Source: Bacteroidota bacterium (lineage in GTDB: Bacteria > Bacteroidota > Bacteroidia > Flavobacteriales_F > PHOS-HE28). From it: a stretch of 35,071 nucleotides of DNA. The notes below the pieces were generated by a model. That model was not told the origin of the DNA and searched no databases. It worked only from the letters and a program-made list of their open reading frames with translations. A program made the translations under genes and the position numbers. The stretch is taken from the NCBI GenBank assembly GCA_029573495.1, contig JAKQEI010000177.1, positions 1 to 35,071 on the forward strand. The letters run 5' to 3'. The number at the start of each line of letters is the position of its first letter. Position 1 is the first letter of the stretch. Below are positions 9,111 through 17,239 of the stretch, piece after piece.

Positions 9111-10064
9111 CTACTCCACGACGAAGGCAAAGGGACGGCTGCCGAGGTCTTGAGCCTGTACGTGCAAGAGGTAGCGACCGGGCGCCAATCCTTGGGCATC
9201 GATGATGATCTGATCACCACTCACGGTGTTCGAGCTAGAGCGCACGATGCGGCCTGTTGCATCCATGATCGATGTTCGCACCATGCCGCTCGCCCGCAAG
9301 CCGGAAAGACGCATCTGATCGCGGGCAGGAACGGGATAAAGGAACGGTTCGACCGTGGACTCCTCCTTCAACCCAACGACCGCACCCGTGTGCAGGCCAA
9401 CGCGTCGTTCTCCATCGGACAAGCTTGTCACTTCGTGCACCAGTTCACCTTCACAATAGAGCCTAACCAGGCAGTCGCCGATCTCGCCGCCATCGATCAA
9501 TCGCACCCGGATCTCATAACAGGCGTTGGTGGAGAGCGTCATCCATATCTCGTCCGTGGCACCCAGTGCCACCTCACCAGACTGCACCATGGCGCCCGTG
9601 GCATCGTTCACGGACCAGCTGACCGGTCCGCACAGGGCGCCGGATCCGAGGTCGAGCATGACCGTGGCGGTGGACAGTTCCGTGGCATCATCGGTGATGG
9701 TCACTTCGAGCTGGTTCCCGTCGGCCACTTCGTCGGCGACCGTATTCACACTGATGATCCGGAACTCGAGCACATCCCCATCGACCACCGCCACCGCAGG
9801 GAAGGTCGGCTGCCGCACTTCGTCCTGCAAGGCACCCACCGCCAGTTCCCAATTGAAGCTGTTGTCCATGACGCCGTTCTTCCAAGTTTCCACCACACAG
9901 GTGAACATGACCTCACTACCCTGGTTCATGATCTTCAGGCGTGGCTGCACCATGCCATCACAGACCTGGCTGATGCCTTCATAGCTCAGGATCCTGGCAT
10001 CGTACTGGGCCTGGCCGAAAGCAAGTATTGGAAGGAGGAATGCCGAGAGGAGGGAACAACGCAT
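9111..10064 (-). CDS. Secreted T9SS cargo protein (cargo B), paralogue of the downstream gene's N-terminus
   Basis: A 317-residue exported protein. The ATG at 10064 gives a clean signal peptide (MRCSLLSAFLLPILAFGQ) and is preferred over the upstream in-frame start at 10088. Residues 20-120 align with the N-terminal module of cargo A (YDARILSYEG against YDARILDYKG; CVVETWKNG in both; LEFRIISVNT against LEFHIISVNT). A CARDB-like beta-sandwich is plausible but unproven. The C-terminal 80 residues are a T9SS type A sorting domain (FLYPVPARDQMRLSGLRASG, IMDATGRIVRSSS, LAPGRYLLHVQ). It lies in the same direction as the TonB receptor upstream (75-base gap) and cargo A downstream (106-base gap), so read-through within a three-gene unit is possible. 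No function can be assigned. Confidence 0.85.
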   Translation of the reverse strand: MRCSLLSAFLLPILAFGQAQYDARILSYEGISQVCDGMVQPRLKIMNQGSEVMFTCVVETWKNGVMDNSFNWELAVGALQDEVRQPTFPAVAVVDGDVLEFRIISVNTVADEVADGNQLEVTITDDATELSTATVMLDLGSGALCGPVSWSVNDATGAMVQSGEVALGATDEIWMTLSTNACYEIRVRLIDGGEIGDCLVRLYCEGELVHEVTSLSDGERRVGLHTGAVVGLKEESTVEPFLYPVPARDQMRLSGLRASGMVRTSIMDATGRIVRSSSNTVSGDQIIIDAQGLAPGRYLLHVQAQDLGSRPFAFVVE

Positions 10065-10139
10065 GGTACTGAGGTTGAGAGCCCGCAAGGTATCCCCCTG
10101 CCGGGTCCCAAGGCCGGGAACTTTCGTTAGCTCAGCCCA

Positions 10140-12536
10140 TCAGAGCCGGATGGAGACCCCACCCAGCACGTTGAGCGGCGCCTGCGGATAGAGACCGATC
10201 AGCTCCTGCCGTTGATCCCCGGAGAAATAGCTATAGACCCAGCCATTGCTCTCGTAGACTTCGTTGAATACGTTGCGCACGGTCAGGTTCAGGTCGATGC
10301 GTTGTACACCTCTCATTCTGAGGAAACCCACGTTAACGCGCAAGTCGTTCACCAGGAAGGGATCGAGCATGCGATCGGCGCTGCCGGTGTTATCGAGATA
10401 TTGCTCGCCGACGTACTTGGAGACGAAGGTGAGGTCCGCGAAGTCGCGCTCCCTTCGCCAGAGACGATAGGTCAATTCGCTGCCGGCAACCACAGCTGGA
10501 GAGAACGCGAGGTCGGTGGTGCCATGATCGATCACCCGCTGCCCCCCCGTATCCCAGTCATCCACGTATTCCGTGAAGTCCCGGACCTTGTTGGTGCTGA
10601 AGCTGGCATTGGCACGCCAGGTGAGGCGCGATAGCGGCTGCACCGCCCACATCAACTCGACACCCGCACGGTAGCTCTTCGGGACATTGGTGCGCAACGC
10701 GGCGCCCACATCGTTCAACTCGCCGGTGAGCACGAGCTGATCCACGTAATCCATGTAGAAGGCGTTCACCCCGGCACTGAAACGACCACTGCGACGTTCA
10801 AAGCCGAGCTCATAGTCGAGCAGGCGTTCACCGCTGGGGCGGCTGAGCGGTGTCGTTTCCTCCAGGTCATTCCGGTTGGGTTCGCGGTTGGCCACAGCGA
10901 TCGATGCATAGGCACGCCCCCCCTCGTGGATCCGCCACAAGACCCCGGCCTTGGGATTGAAGAACGTGTATTCCACCCGCTGGGTGAGGTTCTCCAGATC
11001 GTTGTTGAAGCCAAGGAAGCGGTAGCCCACACGACGCACCTGGGCATCACCAAAGACATCCATCCGTGGGCTCACCGCGTAGGTGAGCTTGGCGAAGGCA
11101 TTGGCGTCGGTCTTGTGCGCGTCATTGTCGTAATAACGATCCCCGATGTCACGATCACCGGCATACCGGGCCCAGATCAACTCACCGAAGTGATCACCCC
11201 GGTAATCGCTGTAGTTGCCCCCGAGCACCAGGCGATGAGCACCCAACTTCATGCTGGTGCTGATGTTCGCGCCGGTGAGGGTGTTCTCCAACCAGCGGCG
11301 GCGGACCAGGTCCGTTGTGACCACGGTAGCGTCATTGATCACCACCGGATCGATCCCATAGGTGGCCAGGTCGTCATCCGCGCGGTACTGTTCGAAGTAG
11401 CCCTGCCCGAGCACGCGGAACAAGGTGATGTTGAGGTCGGTGTTCGCGCCGATCCGCTGATCGAAGAGCAACTGGAAGTGCGTCTGGTCGTAATCGTCCA
11501 CCTCGTTCTCGTAGACGTACGGATTGAACGTGCGGTTGGTATCGAGAATGGCGGGGTCGACACCGGCCCAGGCCTGGTAGGTCCTTTCCTTGCCGCGGAA
11601 GGTTATGAAGCGCAAGGAGCGTGAAGTGCCCATCCAGGCGCCTTGGAAGAAGTAGCTCTTGAGGTCGGCACTGGCGCGGTCCACGTAACCATCCGTGGTG
11701 ATCGAGGAGAGGCGCATGTCCAGGCTGAACTTCGAACCGTCTCCGGCACCGAGCAGGCCGGTACCAGCGCTGACCGAGTATCGTTGTGTATGGTAGGAAC
11801 CACCGCTCACACTGAGCAAGCCCCAGGGTAAGGGCTTCACCGCCGTGGTGCGGAGGTTGATGCTGGCGCCGAAGGCAGCCGGTCCGTTGGTGCTCGTACC
11901 CACGCCGCGCTGGATCTCGATGTCCTCGGCGCTGCTGGCCAGGTCGGGAAGGTTCACCAAGAAGGCGCCCTGGCTCTCGGGGTCGTTGAAGGGCACACCG
12001 TTGAGCGTGATGTTGGTGCGGGTGCCATCGGTACCGCGGATGCGCATGTAAGTGTATCCGATGCCCGTGCCACCATCACTCGTGCTCACCACGCTCGGTT
12101 GCAATTCCAGCAGGTACGGCAGGTCCACACCGGTGTTGATGCGCTGGAACTCCTCGTGTGTCATCACCGTCCTCGCGAATGGCGCGCGATCACCTGCGCG
12201 CAACGCGCTCACCTCCGCTTCCCGCAACAGGACGGCGCCCGCATGCATCGCGTAGTCGACCCGGTTCTCCCCCTCCGTCAATCGAATGAGGGTGTCCAAG
12301 GCTTCATAGCCTATGAACGAAAGGCGAAGTCTCATCAGTCCCGCACGCAGACCATTGACCACGTACTTCCCCTCGCGATCGGTGGTCGCACCGAAGCGTG
12401 GATCATCCCCAAGCATGAGGTTCACACCTTCAAGCGGCGCCTTCGCATGGTCCGTGATCACGCCCACAAGACTGACCTGTCCATGGAGGTGGATGAAGAA
12501 CATCGCCGCAGCGACAAGGGTGAAGATCGGTCTCAT
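10140..12536 (-). CDS. TonB-dependent outer-membrane receptor, TPP-riboswitch controlled (probable thiamine receptor)
   Basis: A 798-residue outer-membrane receptor. After a signal peptide (cleavage near HLHGQ, residue 20) comes a carboxypeptidase-regulatory-like domain (21-100; GVITDHAKAPLEGVNLMLGD), a plug domain (about 110-235; TYMRIRGTDGTRTNITLNGVPFND broken by family spacing, and VGTSTNGPAAFGASINLRT), and a long beta-barrel ending in the aromatic/hydrophobic strand VLGGVSIRL. Energy comes from TonB-ExbBD. The gene lies directly behind a TPP riboswitch and a separate promoter. In Bacteroidota, TPP-regulated TonB receptors are taken to import thiamine or its precursors, so that substrate is inferred from regulation rather than from the protein. 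A purine-rich SD (GGAGG) sits five bases before the ATG, which fixes the start at 12536. Confidence 0.93.
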   Translation of the reverse strand: MRPIFTLVAAAMFFIHLHGQVSLVGVITDHAKAPLEGVNLMLGDDPRFGATTDREGKYVVNGLRAGLMRLRLSFIGYEALDTLIRLTEGENRVDYAMHAGAVLLREAEVSALRAGDRAPFARTVMTHEEFQRINTGVDLPYLLELQPSVVSTSDGGTGIGYTYMRIRGTDGTRTNITLNGVPFNDPESQGAFLVNLPDLASSAEDIEIQRGVGTSTNGPAAFGASINLRTTAVKPLPWGLLSVSGGSYHTQRYSVSAGTGLLGAGDGSKFSLDMRLSSITTDGYVDRASADLKSYFFQGAWMGTSRSLRFITFRGKERTYQAWAGVDPAILDTNRTFNPYVYENEVDDYDQTHFQLLFDQRIGANTDLNITLFRVLGQGYFEQYRADDDLATYGIDPVVINDATVVTTDLVRRRWLENTLTGANISTSMKLGAHRLVLGGNYSDYRGDHFGELIWARYAGDRDIGDRYYDNDAHKTDANAFAKLTYAVSPRMDVFGDAQVRRVGYRFLGFNNDLENLTQRVEYTFFNPKAGVLWRIHEGGRAYASIAVANREPNRNDLEETTPLSRPSGERLLDYELGFERRSGRFSAGVNAFYMDYVDQLVLTGELNDVGAALRTNVPKSYRAGVELMWAVQPLSRLTWRANASFSTNKVRDFTEYVDDWDTGGQRVIDHGTTDLAFSPAVVAGSELTYRLWRRERDFADLTFVSKYVGEQYLDNTGSADRMLDPFLVNDLRVNVGFLRMRGVQRIDLNLTVRNVFNEVYESNGWVYSYFSGDQRQELIGLYPQAPLNVLGGVSIRL

Positions 12537-12541
12537 GGCTT

Positions 12542-12570
12542 CCTCCGAGTTAGGCTGTCGGGCACGGAGG
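12542..12570 (-). promoter_or_regulatory. Shine-Dalgarno and predicted anti-SD of the TPP riboswitch expression platform
   Basis: On the minus strand CGGAGG (12542-12547) is a strong SD five bases before the receptor ATG. A complementary CCTCCG lies just upstream (12565-12570) and can pair with it to hide the ribosome site. A competing hairpin (CTCCGC, loop CTT, GCGGAG) lies between the aptamer and this element. This layout suggests translational control; the pairing was done by eye. Confidence 0.6.
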
Positions 12571-12590
12571 GCTCCGCAAGGCGGAGGCTG

Positions 12591-12667
12591 GTTCCCTTGG
12601 CAGCATGACCTGCCCAGGTTCTACGGGTATGATCTCAGCCTGCCTCATGGCAGACACCCCGGTCTCG
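12591..12667 (-). promoter_or_regulatory. TPP (THI-box) riboswitch aptamer
   Basis: The minus strand contains the conserved TPP aptamer elements in order: CCGGGGTGTC, then GGCTGAGATCATACCC, then CGTAGAACCTG and finally a purine-rich AAGGGAACC. These correspond to the GGGGUG, CUGAGA, ACCC and GAACCUG boxes that bind thiamine diphosphate. It lies between a -7 element and the SD of the TonB receptor, so the receptor should be repressed when TPP is abundant. Confidence 0.95.
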
Positions 12668-12673
12668 ACCGGA

Positions 12674-12681
12674 CAAAGGTA
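12674..12681 (-). promoter_or_regulatory. -7 promoter element for the TPP riboswitch transcript
   Basis: TACCTTTG on the minus strand matches TAnnTTTG exactly and would start the RNA near 12667, a few bases before the aptamer. A convincing -33 TTG is not visible. Because it lies downstream of the NadR-like gene (stop 12727), the riboswitch controls the receptor but not that kinase. Confidence 0.6.
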
Positions 12682-12726
12682 GGGATGAGCGGACGACGCG
12701 TTGCGGATCGAACAGGATCACATGCG

Positions 12727-13269
12727 TCACACGTGCACGAGCACTTCCACGTGTCCGACGGCTCTTCGGAGCCGTTCCACCTGCGTACCGCCCAGGACCA
12801 CATAGGGTTTGCCGAGCTTGAGCAGCGTGCGCTCGTACACCTCGAACAACCGGTCGCGATCGTGCGGGTTCTCGCGCAAGGGATCCGCTTCCCAAGGCAT
12901 GTCAGGCGCACACAGGAGCCAGAAGTCATAGGGCCGTTGTTCGGTCCGTTCAACGATCCACGGATCGCTCCTGCCATACTTCTCCTCGCCCCAGATGCGG
13001 ATGGTGATGAGGTCCGTGTCGATGACCAGGAGCGGCAGCGCATCGGGGCTGATCAAGGCTTCGGTCCGGTCCTCGGTCTCCAGCTGAAGTCGTGCGATGC
13101 GCAGCAGATCCTCCTCCTGGTATCCGCTGCTCCCTTCGATCCGCTGCCTCGCCTCCAGGTATGACCGGGCCATCTCCCGCACCCAAGGCACACCGAAGTG
13201 AGCCGCCAGGTCCGCAGCGAGCGTGGTCTTCCCACTGCTCTCCGGTCCGGTGATCACGATGCGCTTCAT
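12727..13269 (-). CDS. NadR-like P-loop kinase (ribosylnicotinamide-kinase-type ATPase)
   Basis: A 180-residue cytoplasmic ATPase corresponding to only the C-terminal kinase domain of NadR. It has a Walker A loop GPESSGKTT (8-16), an LVIDTD strand (81-86) and the RNK signature LCAPDMPWEADPLREN (119-134), whose PDMPW is diagnostic of the NadR kinase group. There is no nucleotidyltransferase domain. In NadR this domain phosphorylates nicotinamide riboside taken up by PnuC. In Bacteroidota, stand-alone copies occur beside PnuC-type transporters and TPP-regulated receptors, so the substrate here could be nicotinamide riboside or thiamine. It lies upstream of the riboswitch on the same strand, and a TACATTCG element (13284-13291) may be its own promoter. 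It is divergent from a T9SS gene. Confidence 0.85.
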   Translation of the reverse strand: MKRIVITGPESSGKTTLAADLAAHFGVPWVREMARSYLEARQRIEGSSGYQEEDLLRIARLQLETEDRTEALISPDALPLLVIDTDLITIRIWGEEKYGRSDPWIVERTEQRPYDFWLLCAPDMPWEADPLRENPHDRDRLFEVYERTLLKLGKPYVVLGGTQVERLRRAVGHVEVLVHV

Positions 13270-13376
13270 GCCCTGGCTGCGGTCGAATGTAACTTTCCAT
13301 CACCAGGCAGGCAGCGCCACGAACCTCATCCCTTGTCTATATAACGGACCCAATTGTCGGACGAACATCACGGATC

Positions 13377-15209
13377 ATGAAACGACACCTACTCCTCCTC
13401 GCCCTCTCCGCCCCTGTGCTGGCATTCGCGCAACTTGCTCCGGGCACATCGGCTCCGCTTGCCGCCCACATGCTCGAGGTGAACGCCGAATGGCGCTCCT
13501 TCGATGTGCCCCTGTCGGCCACCCCCGTGCGTTTCACCAACGAAACGGAACGCATCGCCCGGCACCTCCATCTTGTCAGGGCCTATCTCGCTTCGCACAC
13601 TCCTGAAGGATTGAGCGCCTCGCAGGCCGCAGAGCGGGCCGATCTGCTGACCGCGCTGGAACGCTATGCGGATGCCGGTCGATTCCCACAGAACCATGTG
13701 CTTCCCTACCGCAATCCCATCTTCATCGATCCATTCGGAACGGCCTGCGCGGTCGGCCAGCTGATGATCGAGAGCGGATACGGCGATCTCGCGGAACGCA
13801 TCGATGCGACCATGGAGACCGGATACGTTGCGGAGATCATCGCGGACGAACACTTCGCAGGACCCGTGGGTGCATGGGCGCAGGCGCACGGCTTCGAGGC
13901 GAATGAACTGGCCTGGATCCAGCCCGGCTATCCCCCACCCATCCTCTGGTCCGCACTCGGAGGAGGAACGAACGGCACGGTGGAAGTGACCCTTCCCCTC
14001 GCCAATGACGACCTGCTCGTCGTTGGCTCCTTCACCGATGCGGGTGAAGTGGCCTGCCAGGGTGCCGCGCGCTGGAACGGCACATCCTACACGGTCCTTG
14101 GCATGCTTCCGGAAGGTGTCGTGCATTGCGCGGTGGAACATGCCGGCGAACTCTACATCGGCGGTTCGTTCAACAATGGACTGATCGACCTGCTGCGGTG
14201 GAACGGCACGGCATGGGTCGGTGGAACGGTATTCGCCAGCAAGTGGGCCGAAGTGACCGCCCTGCTGAGCCAAGACGGCCAATTGTACGCCGCTGGTGGC
14301 GCGTCCGGGTTCGCAGGGGTGGACTACGGGGTGAAGGTGTTACAGGAAGGCGACTGGCTGCCATTGCCCGGTATGCTGAACGGTCCGATCCATGCACTGG
14401 ACTTCCATGAGAACTACCTGGTGGCCGGCGGTGCCTTCACGGGCGCCTTCCTCTCCACGCAGAACGAGATCATGCATGTGGCCCGTTACATGGACATCGG
14501 ATGGGTGCAGATCGCCGACGGATTGGACGGCACCGTTCACGACCTCATGGTCCATGACAACAAGCTATACGCCACCGGCGACATGATCTCGATGATCGGC
14601 ACCTACTTCGGCCTGGCCAGTATCGAGAACGACCTCGCGGAGTGGACACGTTTGATGCCGAACATCCAGAACTACATCGCACCCTCGCCGGTGGATGCAC
14701 CGTCCGTGGCGCGTCGCATGGTGGTCCACCAGGATCGCATCTTCATCGCCGGGGATATCAATGCCTACACGGGGCTCACATACGGCCGCGGTGTGGTCGC
14801 GTACAACGGTGCTCCGGATGACGTGGAACCCTTCTGTGACTTCCTCGGACCCGCCAACGACATCGCCTTGGTGAATGGCAACCAACTGGTGGTGGGTGGT
14901 GCCTCGGAGTTCTTCCACAACATCATCACCACCCAACTGCCGACCTCGATCGACAGCGGGCTTGAGCCCTTGGATCTCGGCTTCTTCCCGAACCCGACCA
15001 TGGATCGTGTGACCATCACACTTCCTCCGAACATGGGCCCTGCATCACGTTTCCGTGTGACGGATGCCACCGGACGACAGGTGCATGCGGCCACGCGGAC
15101 CGGCACCGGCCTCATCGAACTGGATGTTCAAGCCCTGTCCATGGGTAGCTATCAGGTGGAAGTGAATGACGGCTCGCATTCGGCGATCGGCCGCTTCGTG
15201 AAGCAGTGA
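13377..15209 (+). CDS. Secreted T9SS cargo protein with beta-propeller-like repeats
   Basis: A 610-residue exported protein with a signal peptide (MKRHLLLLALSAPVLAFA, cleavage before QLAPG). Residues 20-190 form an N-terminal domain I cannot name; it is marked by NPIFIDPFGTACAVGQLMI and a following SGYGDLAERID stretch. Residues 195-520 hold repeated blade-like units (LPLANDDLLVVGSFTDAG, HAGELYIGGSFNNG, HENYLVAGGAFTGAF, HQDRIFIAGDINAYTG), each with a G-G/S-F motif, as in secreted Kelch- or delta-60-like propellers. The C-terminal 80 residues are a T9SS type A sorting domain (GFFPNPTMDRVTITL, VTDATGRQVHAA, MGSYQVEV). It is predicted to be surface-displayed or released. A strong terminator follows, so it is probably monocistronic. 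Confidence 0.88.
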   Translation: MKRHLLLLALSAPVLAFAQLAPGTSAPLAAHMLEVNAEWRSFDVPLSATPVRFTNETERIARHLHLVRAYLASHTPEGLSASQAAERADLLTALERYADAGRFPQNHVLPYRNPIFIDPFGTACAVGQLMIESGYGDLAERIDATMETGYVAEIIADEHFAGPVGAWAQAHGFEANELAWIQPGYPPPILWSALGGGTNGTVEVTLPLANDDLLVVGSFTDAGEVACQGAARWNGTSYTVLGMLPEGVVHCAVEHAGELYIGGSFNNGLIDLLRWNGTAWVGGTVFASKWAEVTALLSQDGQLYAAGGASGFAGVDYGVKVLQEGDWLPLPGMLNGPIHALDFHENYLVAGGAFTGAFLSTQNEIMHVARYMDIGWVQIADGLDGTVHDLMVHDNKLYATGDMISMIGTYFGLASIENDLAEWTRLMPNIQNYIAPSPVDAPSVARRMVVHQDRIFIAGDINAYTGLTYGRGVVAYNGAPDDVEPFCDFLGPANDIALVNGNQLVVGGASEFFHNIITTQLPTSIDSGLEPLDLGFFPNPTMDRVTITLPPNMGPASRFRVTDATGRQVHAATRTGTGLIELDVQALSMGSYQVEVNDGSHSAIGRFVKQ

Positions 15210-15225
15210 GCCTTCTTGCCAAGAA

Positions 15226-15262
15226 GCAGAGCGCCCCGTCCTGTTCGGACGGGGCGCTCTGC
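15226..15262 (+). terminator. Strong hairpin terminator
   Basis: A perfect 16-bp GC-rich inverted repeat (15226-15241 and 15247-15262) with loop TGTTC lies 16 bases after the T9SS gene's stop. The T-tract is weak (GTTGACTC), so termination strength is uncertain although the stem is very stable. Confidence 0.75.
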
Positions 15263-15329
15263 GTTGACTCCACCCTACTGTTGATCAACACCAACGAACC
15301 AAGAAGCTCTTCGCACGTTCCTTTGCGCC

Positions 15330-16013
15330 GTGGAACGCTATCTCTACCTCCTCCTCGACCTCGGGAGCATCGCGTTCCCGCTGCTGGCGAGCTTCGAACC
15401 CCGGATCCGTTTCCGGGCGAAGTGGAGCGGACTATTCGCCGGGATCGGCGTGATGATGCTGGTCTTCATCCCGTGGGATGTGGCCTTCACGGCAGCAGGC
15501 GTTTGGGGTTTCAACCCGCGCTATCTGATCGGGGTCGACCTATTCGGTCTGCCCCTGGAGGAATGGCTCTTCTTCCTCTGCATCCCATACGCCTGCCTGT
15601 TCCTGTACGAAGTGATGCGCTATGCATTGCCCCGCGATGTGCTCGCGAAGATCGCTCGTCCGCTCAGCATCGGTTTGATCACCCTCCTGCTCCTCATCGG
15701 ACTCCTCCATTTTGACCGGCTGTACACGAGCATCACCTTTCTCTTGTGCGCTGCGTTCTTGTCCTACCACCTCTTCATCGCGCGGAGTGAATGGCTCGGG
15801 CGGTTCTACCTGGGCTATGCCATCAGCCTGATCCCCTTCCTCCTGGTGAACGGCATGCTCACGGGCTGGCTGATCCCGGAACCGGTGGTATGGTACAACA
15901 ATGCGGAGAACCTCGGCATCCGGATCAACACCATCCCGATCGAGGACAGCATGTACATGTTGCTGATGCTGTTGATCGTGACGACGTTCCATGAGCGTGG
16001 GTCGAGGCGGTGA
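15330..16013 (+). CDS. crtYcd: Lycopene cyclase, fused heterodimer type (CrtYcd-like)
   Basis: A 227-residue integral inner-membrane enzyme predicted to convert the psi end groups of lycopene to beta-ionone rings in carotenoid synthesis. It is built of two similar halves, each about 100 residues with three helices, joining the CrtYc and CrtYd subunits of Actinobacteria. Each half ends in the conserved acidic motif: FGLPLEEWLFFLCIPY (about 72-87) and INTIPIEDSMYMLLMLL (about 200-216). The start is a GTG at 15330; the sequence TTCCTTTG ends four bases before it and resembles the -7 element, so a leaderless message is possible. No other carotenoid genes are in the window, so the gene stands apart from any crt cluster. 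It converges on the PnuC-type gene. Confidence 0.9.
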   Translation: MERYLYLLLDLGSIAFPLLASFEPRIRFRAKWSGLFAGIGVMMLVFIPWDVAFTAAGVWGFNPRYLIGVDLFGLPLEEWLFFLCIPYACLFLYEVMRYALPRDVLAKIARPLSIGLITLLLLIGLLHFDRLYTSITFLLCAAFLSYHLFIARSEWLGRFYLGYAISLIPFLLVNGMLTGWLIPEPVVWYNNAENLGIRINTIPIEDSMYMLLMLLIVTTFHERGSRR

Positions 16014-16068
16014 TCGACGCCTGCATCGTTCCTCGGCACTCACGCTCGCCGATGGTCGATCAGAGGTA

Positions 16069-16638
16069 TCAGCCACGCGTCATCTCCCGACGCCAGCGTA
16101 CGAAACCGACCACCGCAAGCCCGATGTAAACCACCATGAGCACGGCGTATCCATTGAAGCCGACCAGGCGGTTGTACACCACACCCACCGCGTCACCCAC
16201 AAGGTAGTAGAGCCAGCTCTCCAGGATCTTGCGGCTCATGAGCCAGGTGGCCACGAGCGCCGAGGCGGTGATGAAGGCCTCCATCAACAAGTGGTCGTTA
16301 TCCGCTGCGAAACGACGCAGAAGCGCCACCAGCACCGCTGACCCGGCGAGTGTGACCGCGATCCATACCGCGTGTCGCATCCAAGACATGCGGACGACCG
16401 GAAGTGCGGCTTCATCACGCCCCCAGTTGAACCAGCCGTAGACGCCCATGGCCGCATAGAAGAAGTTGAGCGCCGCCATGAGCCAGGCGAGCTGCCGCGC
16501 ATAGAGGTAGACCCCGATCGCCGAGGCCACGAAGCCGGTCAACCAACCGATGCGTTTCTCGCGCCCAAGCAGGTACGCGAAGGCGATGTTGAGGATGACC
16601 GAGGTCCACTCCAGCACATCGTACAGGGTGATCGCCAT
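16069..16638 (-). CDS. pnuC: PnuC-family vitamin transporter
   Basis: A 189-residue membrane protein with about seven hydrophobic helices. It carries the family features seen in PnuC: the VYGWFNWGRD turn (66-75) and the late SRKILESWLYYLVGD segment (135-149) followed by YNRLVGFNGYAVLMVVYIGL. PnuC-type transporters facilitate entry of nicotinamide riboside; relatives PnuT and PnuX/RibM carry thiamine and riboflavin. Substrate is not settled by these residues. The gene is last in a ribF - LRR - pnuC unit (7-base gap to the LRR stop), which points to riboflavin, whereas the NadR-like kinase and TPP riboswitch 3 kb away point to nicotinamide riboside or thiamine. The ATG at 16638 removes a non-hydrophobic upstream extension. 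Confidence 0.85.
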   Translation of the reverse strand: MAITLYDVLEWTSVILNIAFAYLLGREKRIGWLTGFVASAIGVYLYARQLAWLMAALNFFYAAMGVYGWFNWGRDEAALPVVRMSWMRHAVWIAVTLAGSAVLVALLRRFAADNDHLLMEAFITASALVATWLMSRKILESWLYYLVGDAVGVVYNRLVGFNGYAVLMVVYIGLAVVGFVRWRREMTRG

Positions 16639-16645
16639 GCCTGGT

Positions 16646-17239
16646 TCACATCCCGCAGTTGCAGGGCTGGCTGAAGAAGATCTTCGTGGAGGGCAGCAGG
16701 CTCTGCAGGTGCTCCATCTCCGGCACGTCGAATTGGATGGCGCGCAGATCAAGGAAGCGGAGCGCCTGCATATCGGCCATCTCTTCCGGGAAGTCGGCGA
16801 GATCGTTGTCCCACAGGTCGAGGGAGACGAGTTCCTTCAACGATCCGACACATCGCGGCAGACCTGTGAGCGCATTGCGGCTCAGGTCGAGACGCTTCAG
16901 GTGGGTGAGCTTGCAGAGGCCCTTCGGCACATCCGTGAGCTTGTTCTTCGATGCACGGAACTCCTGCAGGTACTTCAACTCCTGAAGACGTTCCGGCAAT
17001 TCCTTGAACTTGTTGTTGCTGAGGTCGAGCGCGTTCAGATTCTTCAACTGGAAGAAGGCTTCCGGCAGCTCCTTCATCTTCTGACCAGAAAGGTCGAGCC
17101 GGTACACCTTGTCCGGCTCCGCCAGTGCACGCTGCAAGCTGCGGTAGGTACGTACGCTGTCCAGCGCCACGGCATCCAACAATTGGGCGTGCAGTGATGC
17201 TGCGCACAGAACAAGGAAGAGTAGGAGGCCGATCCTCAT
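16646..17239 (-). CDS. Exported leucine-rich-repeat protein
   Basis: A 197-residue protein with a signal peptide (MRIGLLLFLVLCAASLHAQ) and about six LRR units of 23 residues in 45-165 (for example LKNLNALDLSNNKFKELPER and LTHLKRLDLSRNALTGLPRC), consensus L-x-x-L-D-L-S-x-N-x-L. This is the typical intracellular-type bacterial LRR pattern but on an exported protein. There is no T9SS sorting domain, so it is likely periplasmic or outer-membrane associated. The start overlaps the ribF stop by four bases (ATGA), so translation is coupled; pnuC follows after seven bases. Its role between a flavin enzyme and a vitamin transporter is unknown. Confidence 0.88.
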   Translation of the reverse strand: MRIGLLLFLVLCAASLHAQLLDAVALDSVRTYRSLQRALAEPDKVYRLDLSGQKMKELPEAFFQLKNLNALDLSNNKFKELPERLQELKYLQEFRASKNKLTDVPKGLCKLTHLKRLDLSRNALTGLPRCVGSLKELVSLDLWDNDLADFPEEMADMQALRFLDLRAIQFDVPEMEHLQSLLPSTKIFFSQPCNCGM

